Part shown: one piece after another, positions 1-8,302 of the stretch | Layout: every line of letters starts with the position of its first letter | How positions within the stretch are numbered: the stretch's first letter is position 1 | NCBI GenBank assembly: GCA_002695185.1 | Contig: NZOF01000067.1 | Location: forward strand, 1 to 23,247 | DNA length: 23,247 nt | Direction of reading: 5' to 3' | Source: Erythrobacter sp. | GTDB taxonomy: Bacteria; Pseudomonadota; Alphaproteobacteria; Sphingomonadales; Sphingomonadaceae | The notes under the pieces: generated by a model | What the model was told of the DNA's origin: nothing | Seen by the model: only the letters and a program-made list of their open reading frames with translations | The model's database searches: none | Made by a program: the position numbers and the translations under genes

Positions 1-1172
1 GCCGCCCCGCCCCAGCCATAGGCGCCATCCTGGACCCGTCCGCCGGCGCCAAAGCCCTGTCCTTCGATCCACGTTCCCTTGGTGGTCGCGGTTTCGGGAA
101 GCAGGTTGGACGTGCCAAGCTTGACCGCAGCTTCGCTCATCACGCGGCGGCCGTCGATCATGCCGTAACCCAGCAGCATTGTCAGGAAGCGGTCGTAATC
201 GCGCGCGCTGGAGACAAGGCCCGCCCCGCCGAAGGGGAAAGCCGGCTTGTCGAGATAGACCGAGGCCCCGGCCGGATCGAGCGGGATGAGGTTGCCGCCA
301 AGCACGCCGTAATTGGTGGTGAGACGGCCAACCTCACTCTTCGGCACTTGGAACCACGTGCTGTCCATGCCGGTCGGTTCGAAAATCGCGGTGCGCAGAT
401 ATTCGTCGAACGGCATTCCGCTGACGACTTCGATCACGCGGCCCATCAGGTCGAGCCCGACCGAATAGCTCCATTTCGTGCCCGGTTGCAGCACCAGCGG
501 CATGCGCGCGAGGTTGTTGGCGAACTTGTCGAGCCCGGCGATTGCCTCATCGCGGCCTAGGCCGGGGATCGGCAGGCGGCTGACCTGGCCGGGGGAGATA
601 CCGTATTTGGCATACATCTCGCGGATAGGCCCCTGCTGGACGATGCCATAGCCAAGGCCCGCGGTATGGGTCAGCAGCTGGCGAACGGTAATCGGCCGCT
701 CGGCAGGCTCCAGATCGGTGACCGAGCCATCATAGGTCTTCTGCACCATCATGTTGGAGAAGGCGGGGAGTATCTCGGCAATTGGCTGGTCCAGGCCGAG
801 CTTGCCCTCATCGATCAGGATCATGGCCGCCATGCCCGTGATCGGCTTGGTCATTGAATAGATGCGATAGAGGCTGTCCGCACCCGCCCGCTTGCCGCTG
901 CCGAGCGCAAGGTCGCCGCGCGCGAGATAGGTCGGCGCCGCTTCGCCCCAGCCAAGCGCCGCGACCATGTTTGCCAGCTTGCGCCCGCCGACATATTTAT
1001 CGATCATCGCCTGCACATGAGGCCATGCTTGCAATCCTTCAGGCAGTGCCTGCGCAAAGGCGCTGCGGCCCAGCGGTGCCGCCGCCAGCGCGGCGCCTGC
1101 AGTGAGCCACGCCCCGCCGCGCAGTAAGGATCGGCGCGAAATTTCCGGTGCGTCGAATTCACGATAGGCCAT
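1..1172 (-). CDS. Serine hydrolase of the class C beta-lactamase family, Tat-exported (C-terminus beyond window)
   Basis: Read from the complement, the frame is open from an ATG at 1172 to the left edge, giving 390 codons without a stop. Residues 12-40 form a twin-arginine signal (SRRSLLRGG, then a hydrophobic Ala-rich stretch ending near AFA-QA), so export by Tat is likely. The nucleophile motif S-M-T-K is at 106-109 and Y-S-V at 236-238. The last readable codons give YGWGGA, matching the W-G-G third motif of EstB-type carboxylesterases rather than the K-T-G of true beta-lactamases. The family hydrolyses esters or beta-lactams through an acyl-serine. I infer an esterase-like or beta-lactamase-like hydrolase; the substrate is unknown. 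An AGAGGA ribosome-binding site precedes the start. The gene is divergent from the small membrane protein at 1289. Only a short C-terminal part should be missing. Confidence 0.88.
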   Translation of the reverse strand, partial: MAYREFDAPEISRRSLLRGGAWLTAGAALAAAPLGRSAFAQALPEGLQAWPHVQAMIDKYVGGRKLANMVAALGWGEAAPTYLARGDLALGSGKRAGADSLYRIYSMTKPITGMAAMILIDEGKLGLDQPIAEILPAFSNMMVQKTYDGSVTDLEPAERPITVRQLLTHTAGLGYGIVQQGPIREMYAKYGISPGQVSRLPIPGLGRDEAIAGLDKFANNLARMPLVLQPGTKWSYSVGLDLMGRVIEVVSGMPFDEYLRTAIFEPTGMDSTWFQVPKSEVGRLTTNYGVLGGNLIPLDPAGASVYLDKPAFPFGGAGLVSSARDYDRFLTMLLGYGMIDGRRVMSEAAVKLGTSNLLPETATTKGTWIEGQGFGAGGRVQDGAYGWGGA

Positions 1173-1253
1173 GAAGCGTCCTCTTTCCCTCAAATTTGTT
1201 CAGGCGATTGATGCGGATTTGAAGCTGAACGGTCAATTGCGAAACGAAACCTC

Positions 1254-1282
1254 TTGCAGCCGCGCGGTGCCCTATCCATATA
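1254..1282 (+). promoter_or_regulatory. Possible promoter of the small membrane protein gene
   Basis: TTGCAG (1254-1259) is followed after 17 bases by CATATA (1277-1282), a fair sigma70-type pair. It would start transcription close to the ATG at 1289, giving a very short or absent leader. An AGGAC lies at 1282-1286, just before the ATG, and could be a ribosome-binding site if transcription starts further upstream. This is motif reading only. Confidence 0.3.
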
Positions 1283-1288
1283 GGACAC

Positions 1289-1510
1289 ATGCTTAATCTG
1301 ATTTCTTTCCTCTTCGGAATCGTCTCGCTGATCATCGTCATTCCCTCGACCATTCCACTGCTTGGCTGGGGTAACTGGTTCGCGCTGCCGCTAATCGTGA
1401 TCGGCGTGGTGATCGGCCAGCTTTCGTCGAGCAATAGCGGGCGCAATTTCAACCTGATCGTGCTGCTGATCGCGGTGATCCGCCTCTCGCTTGGCGGCGG
1501 GCTTATCTAA
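1289..1510 (+). CDS. Small hydrophobic membrane protein, function unknown
   Basis: This is a 73-residue protein that is almost entirely hydrophobic. It has three likely membrane-spanning stretches, at about residues 3-20, 28-44 and 54-72, separated by a Gly/Trp turn (LLGWGNW) and a short polar loop (SSSNSGRNFN). I do not recognise a named family. It lies alone between the divergent serine hydrolase and the convergent mutY. Its TAA stop (1508-1510) overlaps the mutY stop (1507-1509 on the complement) through the bases CTAA, so no terminator can fit between the two genes. The start is the only ATG that gives the complete first helix. Coding character is supported by the clean hydrophobic pattern, but homologues would be needed to be sure. 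Confidence 0.6.
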   Translation: MLNLISFLFGIVSLIIVIPSTIPLLGWGNWFALPLIVIGVVIGQLSSSNSGRNFNLIVLLIAVIRLSLGGGLI

Positions 1511-2526
1511 GCGAGCGCCAGCCGCGCAGCCTTGGCGAAGAGGGTCGGCAGGCCCGCTTCGTCCAGTTGGTCGATGGGCCACCATTCGCCGTAGCCCGTG
1601 GGCGTGGCGCTGCCCGCATAGCGTTGAACCGACAACTCCAGCGCAAAATGCGTGAAGGTGTGGCACACTAGCCCGGCGGCGTTCCATTCGCCTTCCAATG
1701 GCCCTTTCGCATCGCCATCGCCGCGGGCGGACCAGCCATCGTCCGGCAGCGAACGCATACCCCCCAGCATCCCCTTGCCTTCGCGCCTGACCAGCCACAC
1801 CGCGCCTTCGCGCTCAATCCAGTAGGCATTGCCTTGCCGCACGGGCTTGGCCTTCTTCGGCGCCTTGACCGGAAGCCTGGCCGGATCGCCATTCTTCAGC
1901 CCCTGGCACTCGCCAGTCAGCGGGCACAGCAGGCATTTGGGATCGCGCGCCGTGCAGATCGTTGCGCCAAGATCCATCATCGCCTGAGCGAAATCGCCTG
2001 CGCGTTTATCGGGCGTGATCGTGTCGGCGCAGCTGCGGATCTGCTTGCGAACCCCCGGCAAGGGATCTTGCAGCGCGAACAGCCGCGCCACTACCCGCTC
2101 GACATTCGCATCGACCACCACTGCGCGCCGACCGAAGGCGATCGCCGCCACAGCCGCCGCAGTATAGGCGCCCAATCCGGGCAATTCGCGCAACCGCTCC
2201 TCCGTATCGGGAAAGCTGCCCAGCTCACCTACGGCGCGCGCCGCCTTCACCAGATTGCGGGCGCGCGAATAATAACCCAGCCCCGCCCACGCCGCCATGA
2301 CGTCTTCCTCCGGCGCGGCAGCGAGGTCTTGCACGGTGGGCCAGCGGGCGGTGAACGCTTCGAAATAGGGCTTGACCGCCGCCACCGTGGTCTGCTGCAG
2401 CATGACCTCCGACAGCCATACGCGATATGGATCGGGCGCGGCTTCGCCCGGCATCGCACGCCACGGCAATCGCCTTGCATGCGCATCATACCAGTCGAGC
2501 AATTTTTCGGAAACTATGGCGGCCAC
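1507..2526 (-). CDS. mutY: A/G-specific adenine DNA glycosylase MutY
   Basis: MutY removes adenine mispaired with 8-oxoguanine or guanine, a base-excision repair step. I place the start at a GTG (2526), giving 339 residues; the frame stays open to an ATG at 2601, but that extension is Cys/Arg-rich, unlike MutY, and runs into the divergent DUF721 gene. With this start, LPWR is at 20-23, the catalytic Glu is E40 (in SEVMLQQT), the helix-hairpin-helix LPGLGAYTA is at 115-123 and the catalytic Asp is D139 (VVDANVE). The four cluster cysteines C191, C198, C201 and C207 have the C-x6-C-x2-C-x5-C spacing of the [4Fe-4S] loop. A NUDIX-like 8-oxoG recognition domain follows (GMLGGMRSLP, then HTFTHF). 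All key residues are present and the length is normal. It is divergent from the DUF721 gene and ends tail-to-tail with the small membrane protein. Confidence 0.96.
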   Translation of the reverse strand: MAAIVSEKLLDWYDAHARRLPWRAMPGEAAPDPYRVWLSEVMLQQTTVAAVKPYFEAFTARWPTVQDLAAAPEEDVMAAWAGLGYYSRARNLVKAARAVGELGSFPDTEERLRELPGLGAYTAAAVAAIAFGRRAVVVDANVERVVARLFALQDPLPGVRKQIRSCADTITPDKRAGDFAQAMMDLGATICTARDPKCLLCPLTGECQGLKNGDPARLPVKAPKKAKPVRQGNAYWIEREGAVWLVRREGKGMLGGMRSLPDDGWSARGDGDAKGPLEGEWNAAGLVCHTFTHFALELSVQRYAGSATPTGYGEWWPIDQLDEAGLPTLFAKAARLALA

Positions 2527-2540
2527 GGCGCGCCTATGGC

Positions 2541-3104
2541 ATGAGCGGCGGCATAATGGGAAGTGACAAGACAGACAGCCGGAAACCGAAGAAGGGTGCA
2601 AAGCCTTTCAAGCCCTATGAACGCCCTCGCGGCGGCGGGGCCAAGGCGATTTCCGACCTGATGCCGCAGATCGGCCGCCCGGCCTTCCGCCGCTTCGGCT
2701 TCGTGCAGAGCAGCGTGGTCAGCCGCTGGCCCGAAATCGTGGGCGAAACGCATGCTCGCGTGTGCATGCCCGAAATGATCCGTTTTCCTCCGGGCGAGAA
2801 ATCCGAAGGCATATTGGAACTGGTCGTCTTGCCCGCCCATGCCCCGCTGATTCAACAGGTGCTGCCGGAGATAACAGAGCGGGTGAACCGCTTCTTCGGC
2901 TATAAGGCAGTGGCGCGGATCAAGATGCGGCAAGGTGCGGTTAAGCCTCCGGAGGACAGAAACAAGGCGAAAGCGCCTCCTTCGCTCAAGCCGATTCCGA
3001 TGGAGTTGGGCGACAGTCTGCGCGATATAGGGGATCCCGAACTGCGTACCGTGCTGGAATCGCTGGCGCGCAACTTCGGGACCGATGACAACAGGAAAGA
3101 CTGA
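2541..3104 (+). CDS. DUF721 / DciA-family protein
   Basis: The protein has 187 residues from ATG 2541; an in-frame ATG at 2556 (MGSDKTD) is an equally possible start, and neither has a strong ribosome-binding site. The N-terminus is Lys/Arg-rich and probably disordered. The DUF721 core follows (ISDLMPQIGRPAFRRFGF, VVSRWPEIVGE, then APLIQQVLPEITERVNRFFG), and the C-terminus is a charged tail. DUF721 includes DciA, which works with the replicative helicase DnaB in bacteria that lack DnaC; whether this alphaproteobacterial member does so is inference. The frame is open back to 2427, but that stretch lies inside mutY on the other strand. The next gene begins one base after the stop, so the two are probably co-transcribed. 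The order mutY / DUF721 / DsbA-like / smc is a familiar alphaproteobacterial arrangement. Confidence 0.85.
   Translation: MSGGIMGSDKTDSRKPKKGAKPFKPYERPRGGGAKAISDLMPQIGRPAFRRFGFVQSSVVSRWPEIVGETHARVCMPEMIRFPPGEKSEGILELVVLPAHAPLIQQVLPEITERVNRFFGYKAVARIKMRQGAVKPPEDRNKAKAPPSLKPIPMELGDSLRDIGDPELRTVLESLARNFGTDDNRKD
3093..3099 (+). promoter_or_regulatory. Ribosome-binding site that selects the GTG start of the first DsbA-like gene
   Basis: AGGAAAG lies six bases before GTG 3106, inside the last codons of the DUF721 gene. The upstream ATG at 3085 has no such site, and the downstream ATG at 3115 is 15 bases away. The spacing therefore favours GTG. Confidence 0.6.
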
Positions 3105-3105
3105 C

Positions 3106-3834
3106 GTGCGTTCAATGTCCCGTTTTACCAAGCCGCTAATGATCCTGGCAGCCTCTGCGCTCGCCGTTAGCGCAGCCGCGCAGGATAAACCCCGCCCTGA
3201 AACCGAGAAGAAAGGCAATTGGGGCACGATGGTCACCGCGACCGAGGGTGGTCACCTGATCGGCAATCCCGATGCTGCCGGCAAGCTCGTAGAGTTCATG
3301 AGCTATACCTGTTCGCACTGCGCCGATTTCGCGCGAACGGGCGATGGGGCGATAAAGCTGCTCTATGTGCCGACTGGCAAGGTTTCCTTCGAGGTACGCC
3401 ACCTCATCCGTGACCCCATCGACCTGACGGCAGCGCTGGCCGCCCAATGCGGAGAACCGTCCAAGTTCTTCGGCAATCACGAAGCACTTATCATCAAGCA
3501 CGGTGAATGGATGGCCAAGGCCAGGAAAGCCACGCAAGCGCAGACCAGCCGCTGGCGCTTCGGCAGTTTCGCCAGCCGTGCACAAGCCATCGCCAGCGAT
3601 CTCGATTTTTACGACATCATGGAAGGTCGGGGCTTCACCCGCGCCCAGTTGGACCAGTGCCTGACCGACGAGGCGAAGGCCAATGCTATCGCCAACCAGA
3701 GCCAAGCGGATATCGAGAAATTCGATCTCAGCGGCACCCCGACCTTCATCATGGCGGGCAAGACGCTGGATGCGCATGACTGGAAATCACTCCAACCCCA
3801 TCTCGACGAGTACTTCAAGAGCCCCAAAAGCTAG
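3106..3834 (+). CDS. Periplasmic DsbA-like thiol:disulfide oxidoreductase
   Basis: The protein has 242 residues from GTG 3106, chosen because AGGAAAG precedes it at good spacing; ATG 3085 and ATG 3115 are alternatives. A signal peptide covers about residues 1-25 (FTKPLMILAASALAVSAAA, then QD). The thioredoxin-fold active site C69-S-H-C72 sits in EFMSYTCSHCADF, and the cis-proline loop is SGTPTFIM near the C-terminus. The insert between them is the helical domain of the DsbA/DsbG-like group (thioredoxin_4 type). It presumably oxidises or isomerises disulfides of exported proteins; the substrate is unknown. It follows the DUF721 gene by one base and precedes a paralogue by 105 bases. Confidence 0.88.
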   Translation: MRSMSRFTKPLMILAASALAVSAAAQDKPRPETEKKGNWGTMVTATEGGHLIGNPDAAGKLVEFMSYTCSHCADFARTGDGAIKLLYVPTGKVSFEVRHLIRDPIDLTAALAAQCGEPSKFFGNHEALIIKHGEWMAKARKATQAQTSRWRFGSFASRAQAIASDLDFYDIMEGRGFTRAQLDQCLTDEAKANAIANQSQADIEKFDLSGTPTFIMAGKTLDAHDWKSLQPHLDEYFKSPKS

Positions 3835-3939
3835 CATTGCTGCGCTTTTCCGGGGACAGCCCTGTGGACACAGTCTCGGCCCTGCTTCATCTGCGCAAGG
3901 GCTTGGAATAGCCTTTTCGGCCAAATTAAGAGGATTTCG

Positions 3940-4680
3940 ATGACACGCAGCCTTCGTTTCGCTTTTGCCGCTCCGATCGTTCTGGCACTCGCCGCCTGTG
4001 GCTCCAGTGCAGAAGAAAGCGCCAATCTCGAAGGGGAAGCCATTGCGGCAGTGCCCGCCCCTGCCGATACGCAATGGCGCGACGTGGCTACCGAAACATC
4101 TGAGGGCGGCACTCTCGTTGGCAATCCCGATGCGCCGCTGAAGCTGGTCGAATACGGGTCGCTGACCTGCCCGACGTGCGCGCGCTTCTCTGTCGAGGGG
4201 GGCGAGCCGCTGATGGAATATGTCGACAGCGGCCGGGTGAGCTTCGAACTGCGCCAGTTCGCGATCCACGGCCCGATCGACATCACTCTTGGCCGCCTGA
4301 CCAAATGCGGTGCGGCTGAATCGGTTATCCCGCTGTCGGACCAGGTCTGGGCAAATCTCGAAACCATCATGGGCACATATCAGGCCAATGCGGAAGCCTT
4401 TTCGCAGGCCATGGAACAGCCGATCGAGACGCGCTTCGTGACCGGAGCAGAGCGGATCGGCCTACTGGATTTCTTCGCAGCCCGCGGAATCAGCGAAGAT
4501 CAGGCGCGCACCTGTCTGGCGGACACGGCAGCAATAGAAAAGGCTGCAGGTTTCACCCAACGCTACGGCTCTGAATTCGACATCGCCGGTACGCCGACCT
4601 TCCAGTTGAACGGGCAGACGGTGGACGCCAATACCTGGTCCGCTCTCGAACCCATCCTTCAGCGCGCCGGCGCGAGGTAA
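3940..4680 (+). CDS. Lipoprotein DsbA-like thiol oxidoreductase
   Basis: The protein has 246 residues. The N-terminus is a lipoprotein signal, with LALAAC placing the lipid-modified cysteine at residue 20, so the protein should be membrane-anchored on the periplasmic side. The active site is C77-P-T-C80 (GSLTCPTCARF) and the cis-proline loop is AGTPTFQLNG. The fold and length match the preceding gene, to which it is clearly paralogous (shared GGTLVGNPDA-type and LVEYGSLTC-type segments). An AGAGGA ribosome-binding site sits just before the ATG. Placed beside a soluble paralogue and upstream of smc, it probably belongs to the same transcription unit. Its role is inferred to be periplasmic disulfide formation or isomerisation close to the membrane. 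Confidence 0.9.
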   Translation: MTRSLRFAFAAPIVLALAACGSSAEESANLEGEAIAAVPAPADTQWRDVATETSEGGTLVGNPDAPLKLVEYGSLTCPTCARFSVEGGEPLMEYVDSGRVSFELRQFAIHGPIDITLGRLTKCGAAESVIPLSDQVWANLETIMGTYQANAEAFSQAMEQPIETRFVTGAERIGLLDFFAARGISEDQARTCLADTAAIEKAAGFTQRYGSEFDIAGTPTFQLNGQTVDANTWSALEPILQRAGAR

Positions 4681-4703
4681 AGCCGGGCGGGGGGCTGACA
4701 GCG

Positions 4704-7700
4704 ATGCTCATCAAACAGCTCAGGCTGAGCGGTTTCAAGAGCTTCGTCGAACCCTCCACCTTGCGTATCGAACCCGGGCTGACCGGCGTGGTCGGCCCGA
4801 ACGGGTGCGGCAAATCCAACCTGCTCGAGGCGATCCGCTGGGTGATGGGCGAAAACTCGCCCAAATCCATGCGCTCGGGCGGTATGGAAGATGTCATCTT
4901 CGCAGGGACGGCGACCCGCCCTCCCCGCGATTTCGCCGAGGTCGTGCTCTCCGCCGAAACGGGCGACGCCGAAGAACTAGAGGTCATCCGCCGGATCGAA
5001 CGCGGCGCAGGCAGCGCCTACCGCGTCAATGGCAAGGACGTGCGCGCCAAGGATGTGGCGCTGACCTTCGCCGATGCCGCCACCGGCGCGCATAGCCCCG
5101 CTCTCGTCAGCCAGGGCAAGATCGCGCAGGTCATCGCCGCCAAGCCGGTCGAACGCCGCATGATGCTGGAAGAGGCCGCGGGGATCGCCGGTCTGCACGT
5201 CCGCCGTCGCGACGCGGAAAGCAAGCTGCGCTCGACCGAAAAGAACCTCGAACGGCTCGAAGATCTGATGGCGGGGATGGACAACCAGATCGCCTCGCTC
5301 AGGCGGCAGGCCAAGCAGGCCGAACGCTATCGCGCCCTGTCGGACGAGATCAAGACTGCCGAGGCGCGGCTCGTCTACGCCCGCTGGCGCGATGCGGCTG
5401 CCGCTGCCGAAGAGGCCAAGAAAGCTGCCGCCGAGGGCGAAGCGCAGGTAGCCGCGGCGCAGAAAGCGGCGGACGAAGCACAGAAGGCGCAGCGTAAGGC
5501 GGCGGAAAAGCTGGCCGCTGCTCGCGAGGAGCAGGCGGACCGGCGCGACGATGCCAGCGCGCATGGTCACCGGATGGCGGCACTGACCAGCCAGCTTGAA
5601 GCAGCCGAGCAGCGTTTAGCCGATCTCAACCGCCAGAAGACCCGGCTCGAAGAAGATCGCGGCGATGCCGACCGGCTGACCAAGGATGCAGCGGAAGCCT
5701 TGGCGCGGCTCGAAAAAGAGCTTGCCGCCAGCGAAAAATCGCTCGCCGAGGACGAGGCGCAGCGCCCCAAACTCGTCGCTCAGGCTGAAGATGCCGAACG
5801 GGCCAGCCGCACTGCAGAACTCGCGCTGGCCAAGGCGACGGCAGATAATGCCGGGGTGGAGGCCGAATGGCGCGTGGTCGAGGCCGAGGTGCAGCAGGCC
5901 AAGACACGCGTGGAACGGCTGCAGGCCGATAGCCGCCGAATTTCCCAGCAACGCGAGGCACTTGCCGGGCAGGACTTCGACGGCGCGGTCGATGCCGCGC
6001 GCAGTGCTGCGGAAGAAGCGGCAGCCGAGGTCGCGAGCAGCCGCGAGACCATCGAGGATATGCAGTCTCGCAAGGCTGAATTGCAGGCCCAGCGCGACGA
6101 GGCGGCCAGCGCTTACTCCGCTGCCAAGGCCGAATTATCGGGGGTCCAGCGCGAATACGATGCGCTGAAACGCGACCGGGAAGCGCGCGAAAGGGCGGCT
6201 GCCAAGCGGTCCGGGCGGGAGCAGGCGATCGACGGCATACGGGCCGCCAAGGGCTATGAACGGGCAGTCGCTGCAGCTCTCGGACGCGACGGCAAGGCGC
6301 TGCTGGGCCTGCCCGATGGCGAGAGCGACGGGCGCTACTGGACCGGGGCAAGTGTTCCGAAAAACGTCCCGAACACCCTACTTGATCGGCTCGAACGCTG
6401 CCCGGAACAACTCCGCGCACGGCTTGCGCTGGTGCAGGTGGCCGAGGAGGACGATGGCCGCGAACTGAAGCCGGGCGAACATCTGGTCACCATGGACGGC
6501 AAGCTGCGCCGCTGGGACGGGCTGGTGGTGCGCGGCGAAGGGGCGGCGGAGGCGGCACGACTGGAGGCAGAGAACCGCTTCGCCGAACTCGATGCGCTGG
6601 TGCCCGAGCTGCAGACCGCGGTGGAGCAGGCCGAAGCCCAGCAATCGCAGGCTGCAGACACTCTCTCTGACCTCCAGCGCGATCTCGTCGCGGCGGAGCG
6701 TGCGCTGACCGCTTCCAGCGAGGCAGAGCGAAGCGCGCTGCGTACTCTCGACCAGGCAGAGGCAGCCCGCGAACGCAATGCCGCCCGGCTCGAGGAACTG
6801 GCCGAAGCCGAACGCCAGCAGGCCGATATTGTGGCCGGCGCCCAATCGGACCTCGCCGCTGCCGAAGCCAAGCGTGCGGCCCTGCCCGATCCGGCAGCCG
6901 GCCGCGCGGCGCTCGAAACCGCGCGGGCGAAGAACGAAGCGTCCCGCACCACCATGCAGGCCCGCGCCGCCGAGCTTGCGGCGCATGACCAGTCGCTCGC
7001 CGTGGCGCGCGAACGCACCGCAGCGCAGCGCAGCGACATGGCCAACTGGCAGGCCCGGTCTGGCGAGGCCGCCCGCCGCCTGTCCGATATGGCCCGCCGG
7101 TTCGAGGAGATCGAGGAAGAACGCGCCATCTTCGCCGCCAAGCCCGAAGGCCTGATGAAGGAAATCGAACAGGGCGACACGGTTCGCGAACGGCTCGGGA
7201 CGCAGCTGGCCGAGGCGGAAAAGGCCCTCGCCGCAGCGAATGCGCAGGCCCAAGCCGCCGATCAGGCGTTGAGCGCCACGAATGAAACACTCGCCAGCGC
7301 CCGTGAAAACCGCGCCGGCCTATCCGCCCGCGCCGAAAACCACGATGCGCGCCGGATCGAGATGGCACGCACCTCTGGCGAGCGGTTCCAGTCCCCTCCC
7401 CCGCTCCTGCCAGGCAAGTTCGGTTTCGCCGAGGACACCGTCAAATCCGCCGATGACGAGAGCGAGGCGATGGACCGCCTGACTGCGAGCCGCGAACGCA
7501 TCGGGCCAGTCAACCTCGTCGCCGCCGAGGAACTGGAGCGGATCGAAAGCGAGCACGGTACGAACGCCGCCGAGCAGCAGGAATTGCGCGAGGCGGTTGC
7601 CCGGCTGCGCGGATCGATCGGCAATCTCAACCGCGAAGGGCGCGAACGGCTGCGCGAGGCTTTCGAGCAGGTCAACGGCCATTTCATGCGCCTATTCACC

Positions 7701-8129
7701 CGTCTGTTCGAAGGCGGCGAGGCGCATCTGGCGCTGGTCGACAGCGACGATCCACTGGAAGCGGGGCTGGAGATTTTCGCCCAGCCGCCGGGCAAGCGCC
7801 TGCAATCGCTCACGCTTTTATCGGGCGGCGAACAGGCGCTGACCGCCACCGCCCTGATCTTCGCGCTATTCCTCACCAACCCCGCCCCGATCTGCGTGCT
7901 GGACGAAGTCGACGCGCCGCTGGACGATGCCAATATCGACCGCTTCTGCGACCTGCTGGAAGCGATGGTGAAGGAAACCGACACCCGCTACCTCATCGTC
8001 ACTCACAACGCCGTGACGATGAGCCGCATGCACCGCTTGTTCGGCGTGACGATGATCGAAAAAGGCATCAGCCGCCTCGTCAGCGTGGACCTCGGCGGCG
8101 CGGAAGAGCTGCTGGCGGCGGCCGAGTAG
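4704..8129 (+). CDS. smc: Chromosome segregation ATPase SMC
   Basis: SMC forms the ring ATPase that, with ScpA and ScpB, organises and separates newly replicated chromosomes. The protein has 1141 residues, full length for the family. The Walker A loop GPNGCGKS is at 31-38 and the Q-loop region is LVSQGKIAQV near 133-142. Long Ala/Glu/Arg-rich coiled coils flank a hinge at about 505-615 (IRAAKGYERAVAAALG to TMDGKLRRWDGLVVRGEG). The C-terminal head carries the signature LLSGGEQALTA near 1038, Walker B CVLDEVDAPLDD near 1063-1073 and the switch His in LIVTHN. No key element is missing. The start lies 23 bases after the lipoprotein gene, so read-through from it is likely. The strongly periodic coiled coil produces many long spurious frames on both strands here. 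Confidence 0.98.
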   Translation: MLIKQLRLSGFKSFVEPSTLRIEPGLTGVVGPNGCGKSNLLEAIRWVMGENSPKSMRSGGMEDVIFAGTATRPPRDFAEVVLSAETGDAEELEVIRRIERGAGSAYRVNGKDVRAKDVALTFADAATGAHSPALVSQGKIAQVIAAKPVERRMMLEEAAGIAGLHVRRRDAESKLRSTEKNLERLEDLMAGMDNQIASLRRQAKQAERYRALSDEIKTAEARLVYARWRDAAAAAEEAKKAAAEGEAQVAAAQKAADEAQKAQRKAAEKLAAAREEQADRRDDASAHGHRMAALTSQLEAAEQRLADLNRQKTRLEEDRGDADRLTKDAAEALARLEKELAASEKSLAEDEAQRPKLVAQAEDAERASRTAELALAKATADNAGVEAEWRVVEAEVQQAKTRVERLQADSRRISQQREALAGQDFDGAVDAARSAAEEAAAEVASSRETIEDMQSRKAELQAQRDEAASAYSAAKAELSGVQREYDALKRDREARERAAAKRSGREQAIDGIRAAKGYERAVAAALGRDGKALLGLPDGESDGRYWTGASVPKNVPNTLLDRLERCPEQLRARLALVQVAEEDDGRELKPGEHLVTMDGKLRRWDGLVVRGEGAAEAARLEAENRFAELDALVPELQTAVEQAEAQQSQAADTLSDLQRDLVAAERALTASSEAERSALRTLDQAEAARERNAARLEELAEAERQQADIVAGAQSDLAAAEAKRAALPDPAAGRAALETARAKNEASRTTMQARAAELAAHDQSLAVARERTAAQRSDMANWQARSGEAARRLSDMARRFEEIEEERAIFAAKPEGLMKEIEQGDTVRERLGTQLAEAEKALAAANAQAQAADQALSATNETLASARENRAGLSARAENHDARRIEMARTSGERFQSPPPLLPGKFGFAEDTVKSADDESEAMDRLTASRERIGPVNLVAAEELERIESEHGTNAAEQQELREAVARLRGSIGNLNREGRERLREAFEQVNGHFMRLFTRLFEGGEAHLALVDSDDPLEAGLEIFAQPPGKRLQSLTLLSGGEQALTATALIFALFLTNPAPICVLDEVDAPLDDANIDRFCDLLEAMVKETDTRYLIVTHNAVTMSRMHRLFGVTMIEKGISRLVSVDLGGAEELLAAAE

Positions 8130-8252
8130 CGACGCTGCCGGAATGGGTGCGATGATAGCGGCAGGCGAGCAAGTCGCGACACCAGAGATATACCCGAAAG
8201 TTCGGCCTCGGCTGATTACGTGCCCAGCAAAGATAACTGGTCACCCATCCTA

Positions 8253-8274
8253 ATGTAAAACGATCGTTTTACAT
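8253..8274. promoter_or_regulatory. Perfect 22-bp palindromic operator of the TetR regulator
   Basis: ATGTAAAACGA is followed directly by its reverse complement TCGTTTTACAT. A perfect 22-bp palindrome just upstream of a TetR-type gene is the classic arrangement of an autoregulated TetR repressor, with one dimer on each half. It overlaps the candidate -35 box of the tetR promoter, so bound repressor would block initiation. It also contains the ATG at 8273, which argues against that ATG being the translation start. Confidence 0.8.
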
Positions 8275-8296
8275 GTTGTCTGCTCTCGTCTATCCT
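8268..8296 (+). promoter_or_regulatory. Candidate promoter of the tetR-MFS operon, placed for a leaderless transcript
   Basis: TTTACA (8268-8273) and TATCCT (8291-8296) are separated by exactly 17 bases, a good sigma70-type pair. The start point expected about seven bases past the -10 box falls on the ATG at 8303. No Shine-Dalgarno sequence precedes that ATG; the sequence before it is CTCCTC, the wrong strand for one. The -35 half is inside the operator. Confidence 0.5.
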
Positions 8297-8302
8297 CCTC
8301 AA

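Noticed and set aside
2514..3236. 240-residue minus-strand frame opposite the DUF721 gene
   Set aside because: It overlaps the DUF721 protein, mutY and the first DsbA-like gene and shows no domain.
5626..7368. Several long minus-strand frames opposite smc
   Set aside because: They mirror the Ala/Glu/Arg coiled coil of SMC and are low-complexity Arg/Ser/Ala translations without start signals.
8130..8252. Possible terminator after smc (GCTGCCG ... CGGCAGG)
   Set aside because: The arms are short, the loop is about 19 bases and there is no T-run, so it is too weak to call.
8273..8302. Earlier ATG for the TetR gene
   Set aside because: This ATG lies inside the operator palindrome and overlaps the -35 box, so it would not be in a transcript made from the predicted promoter.
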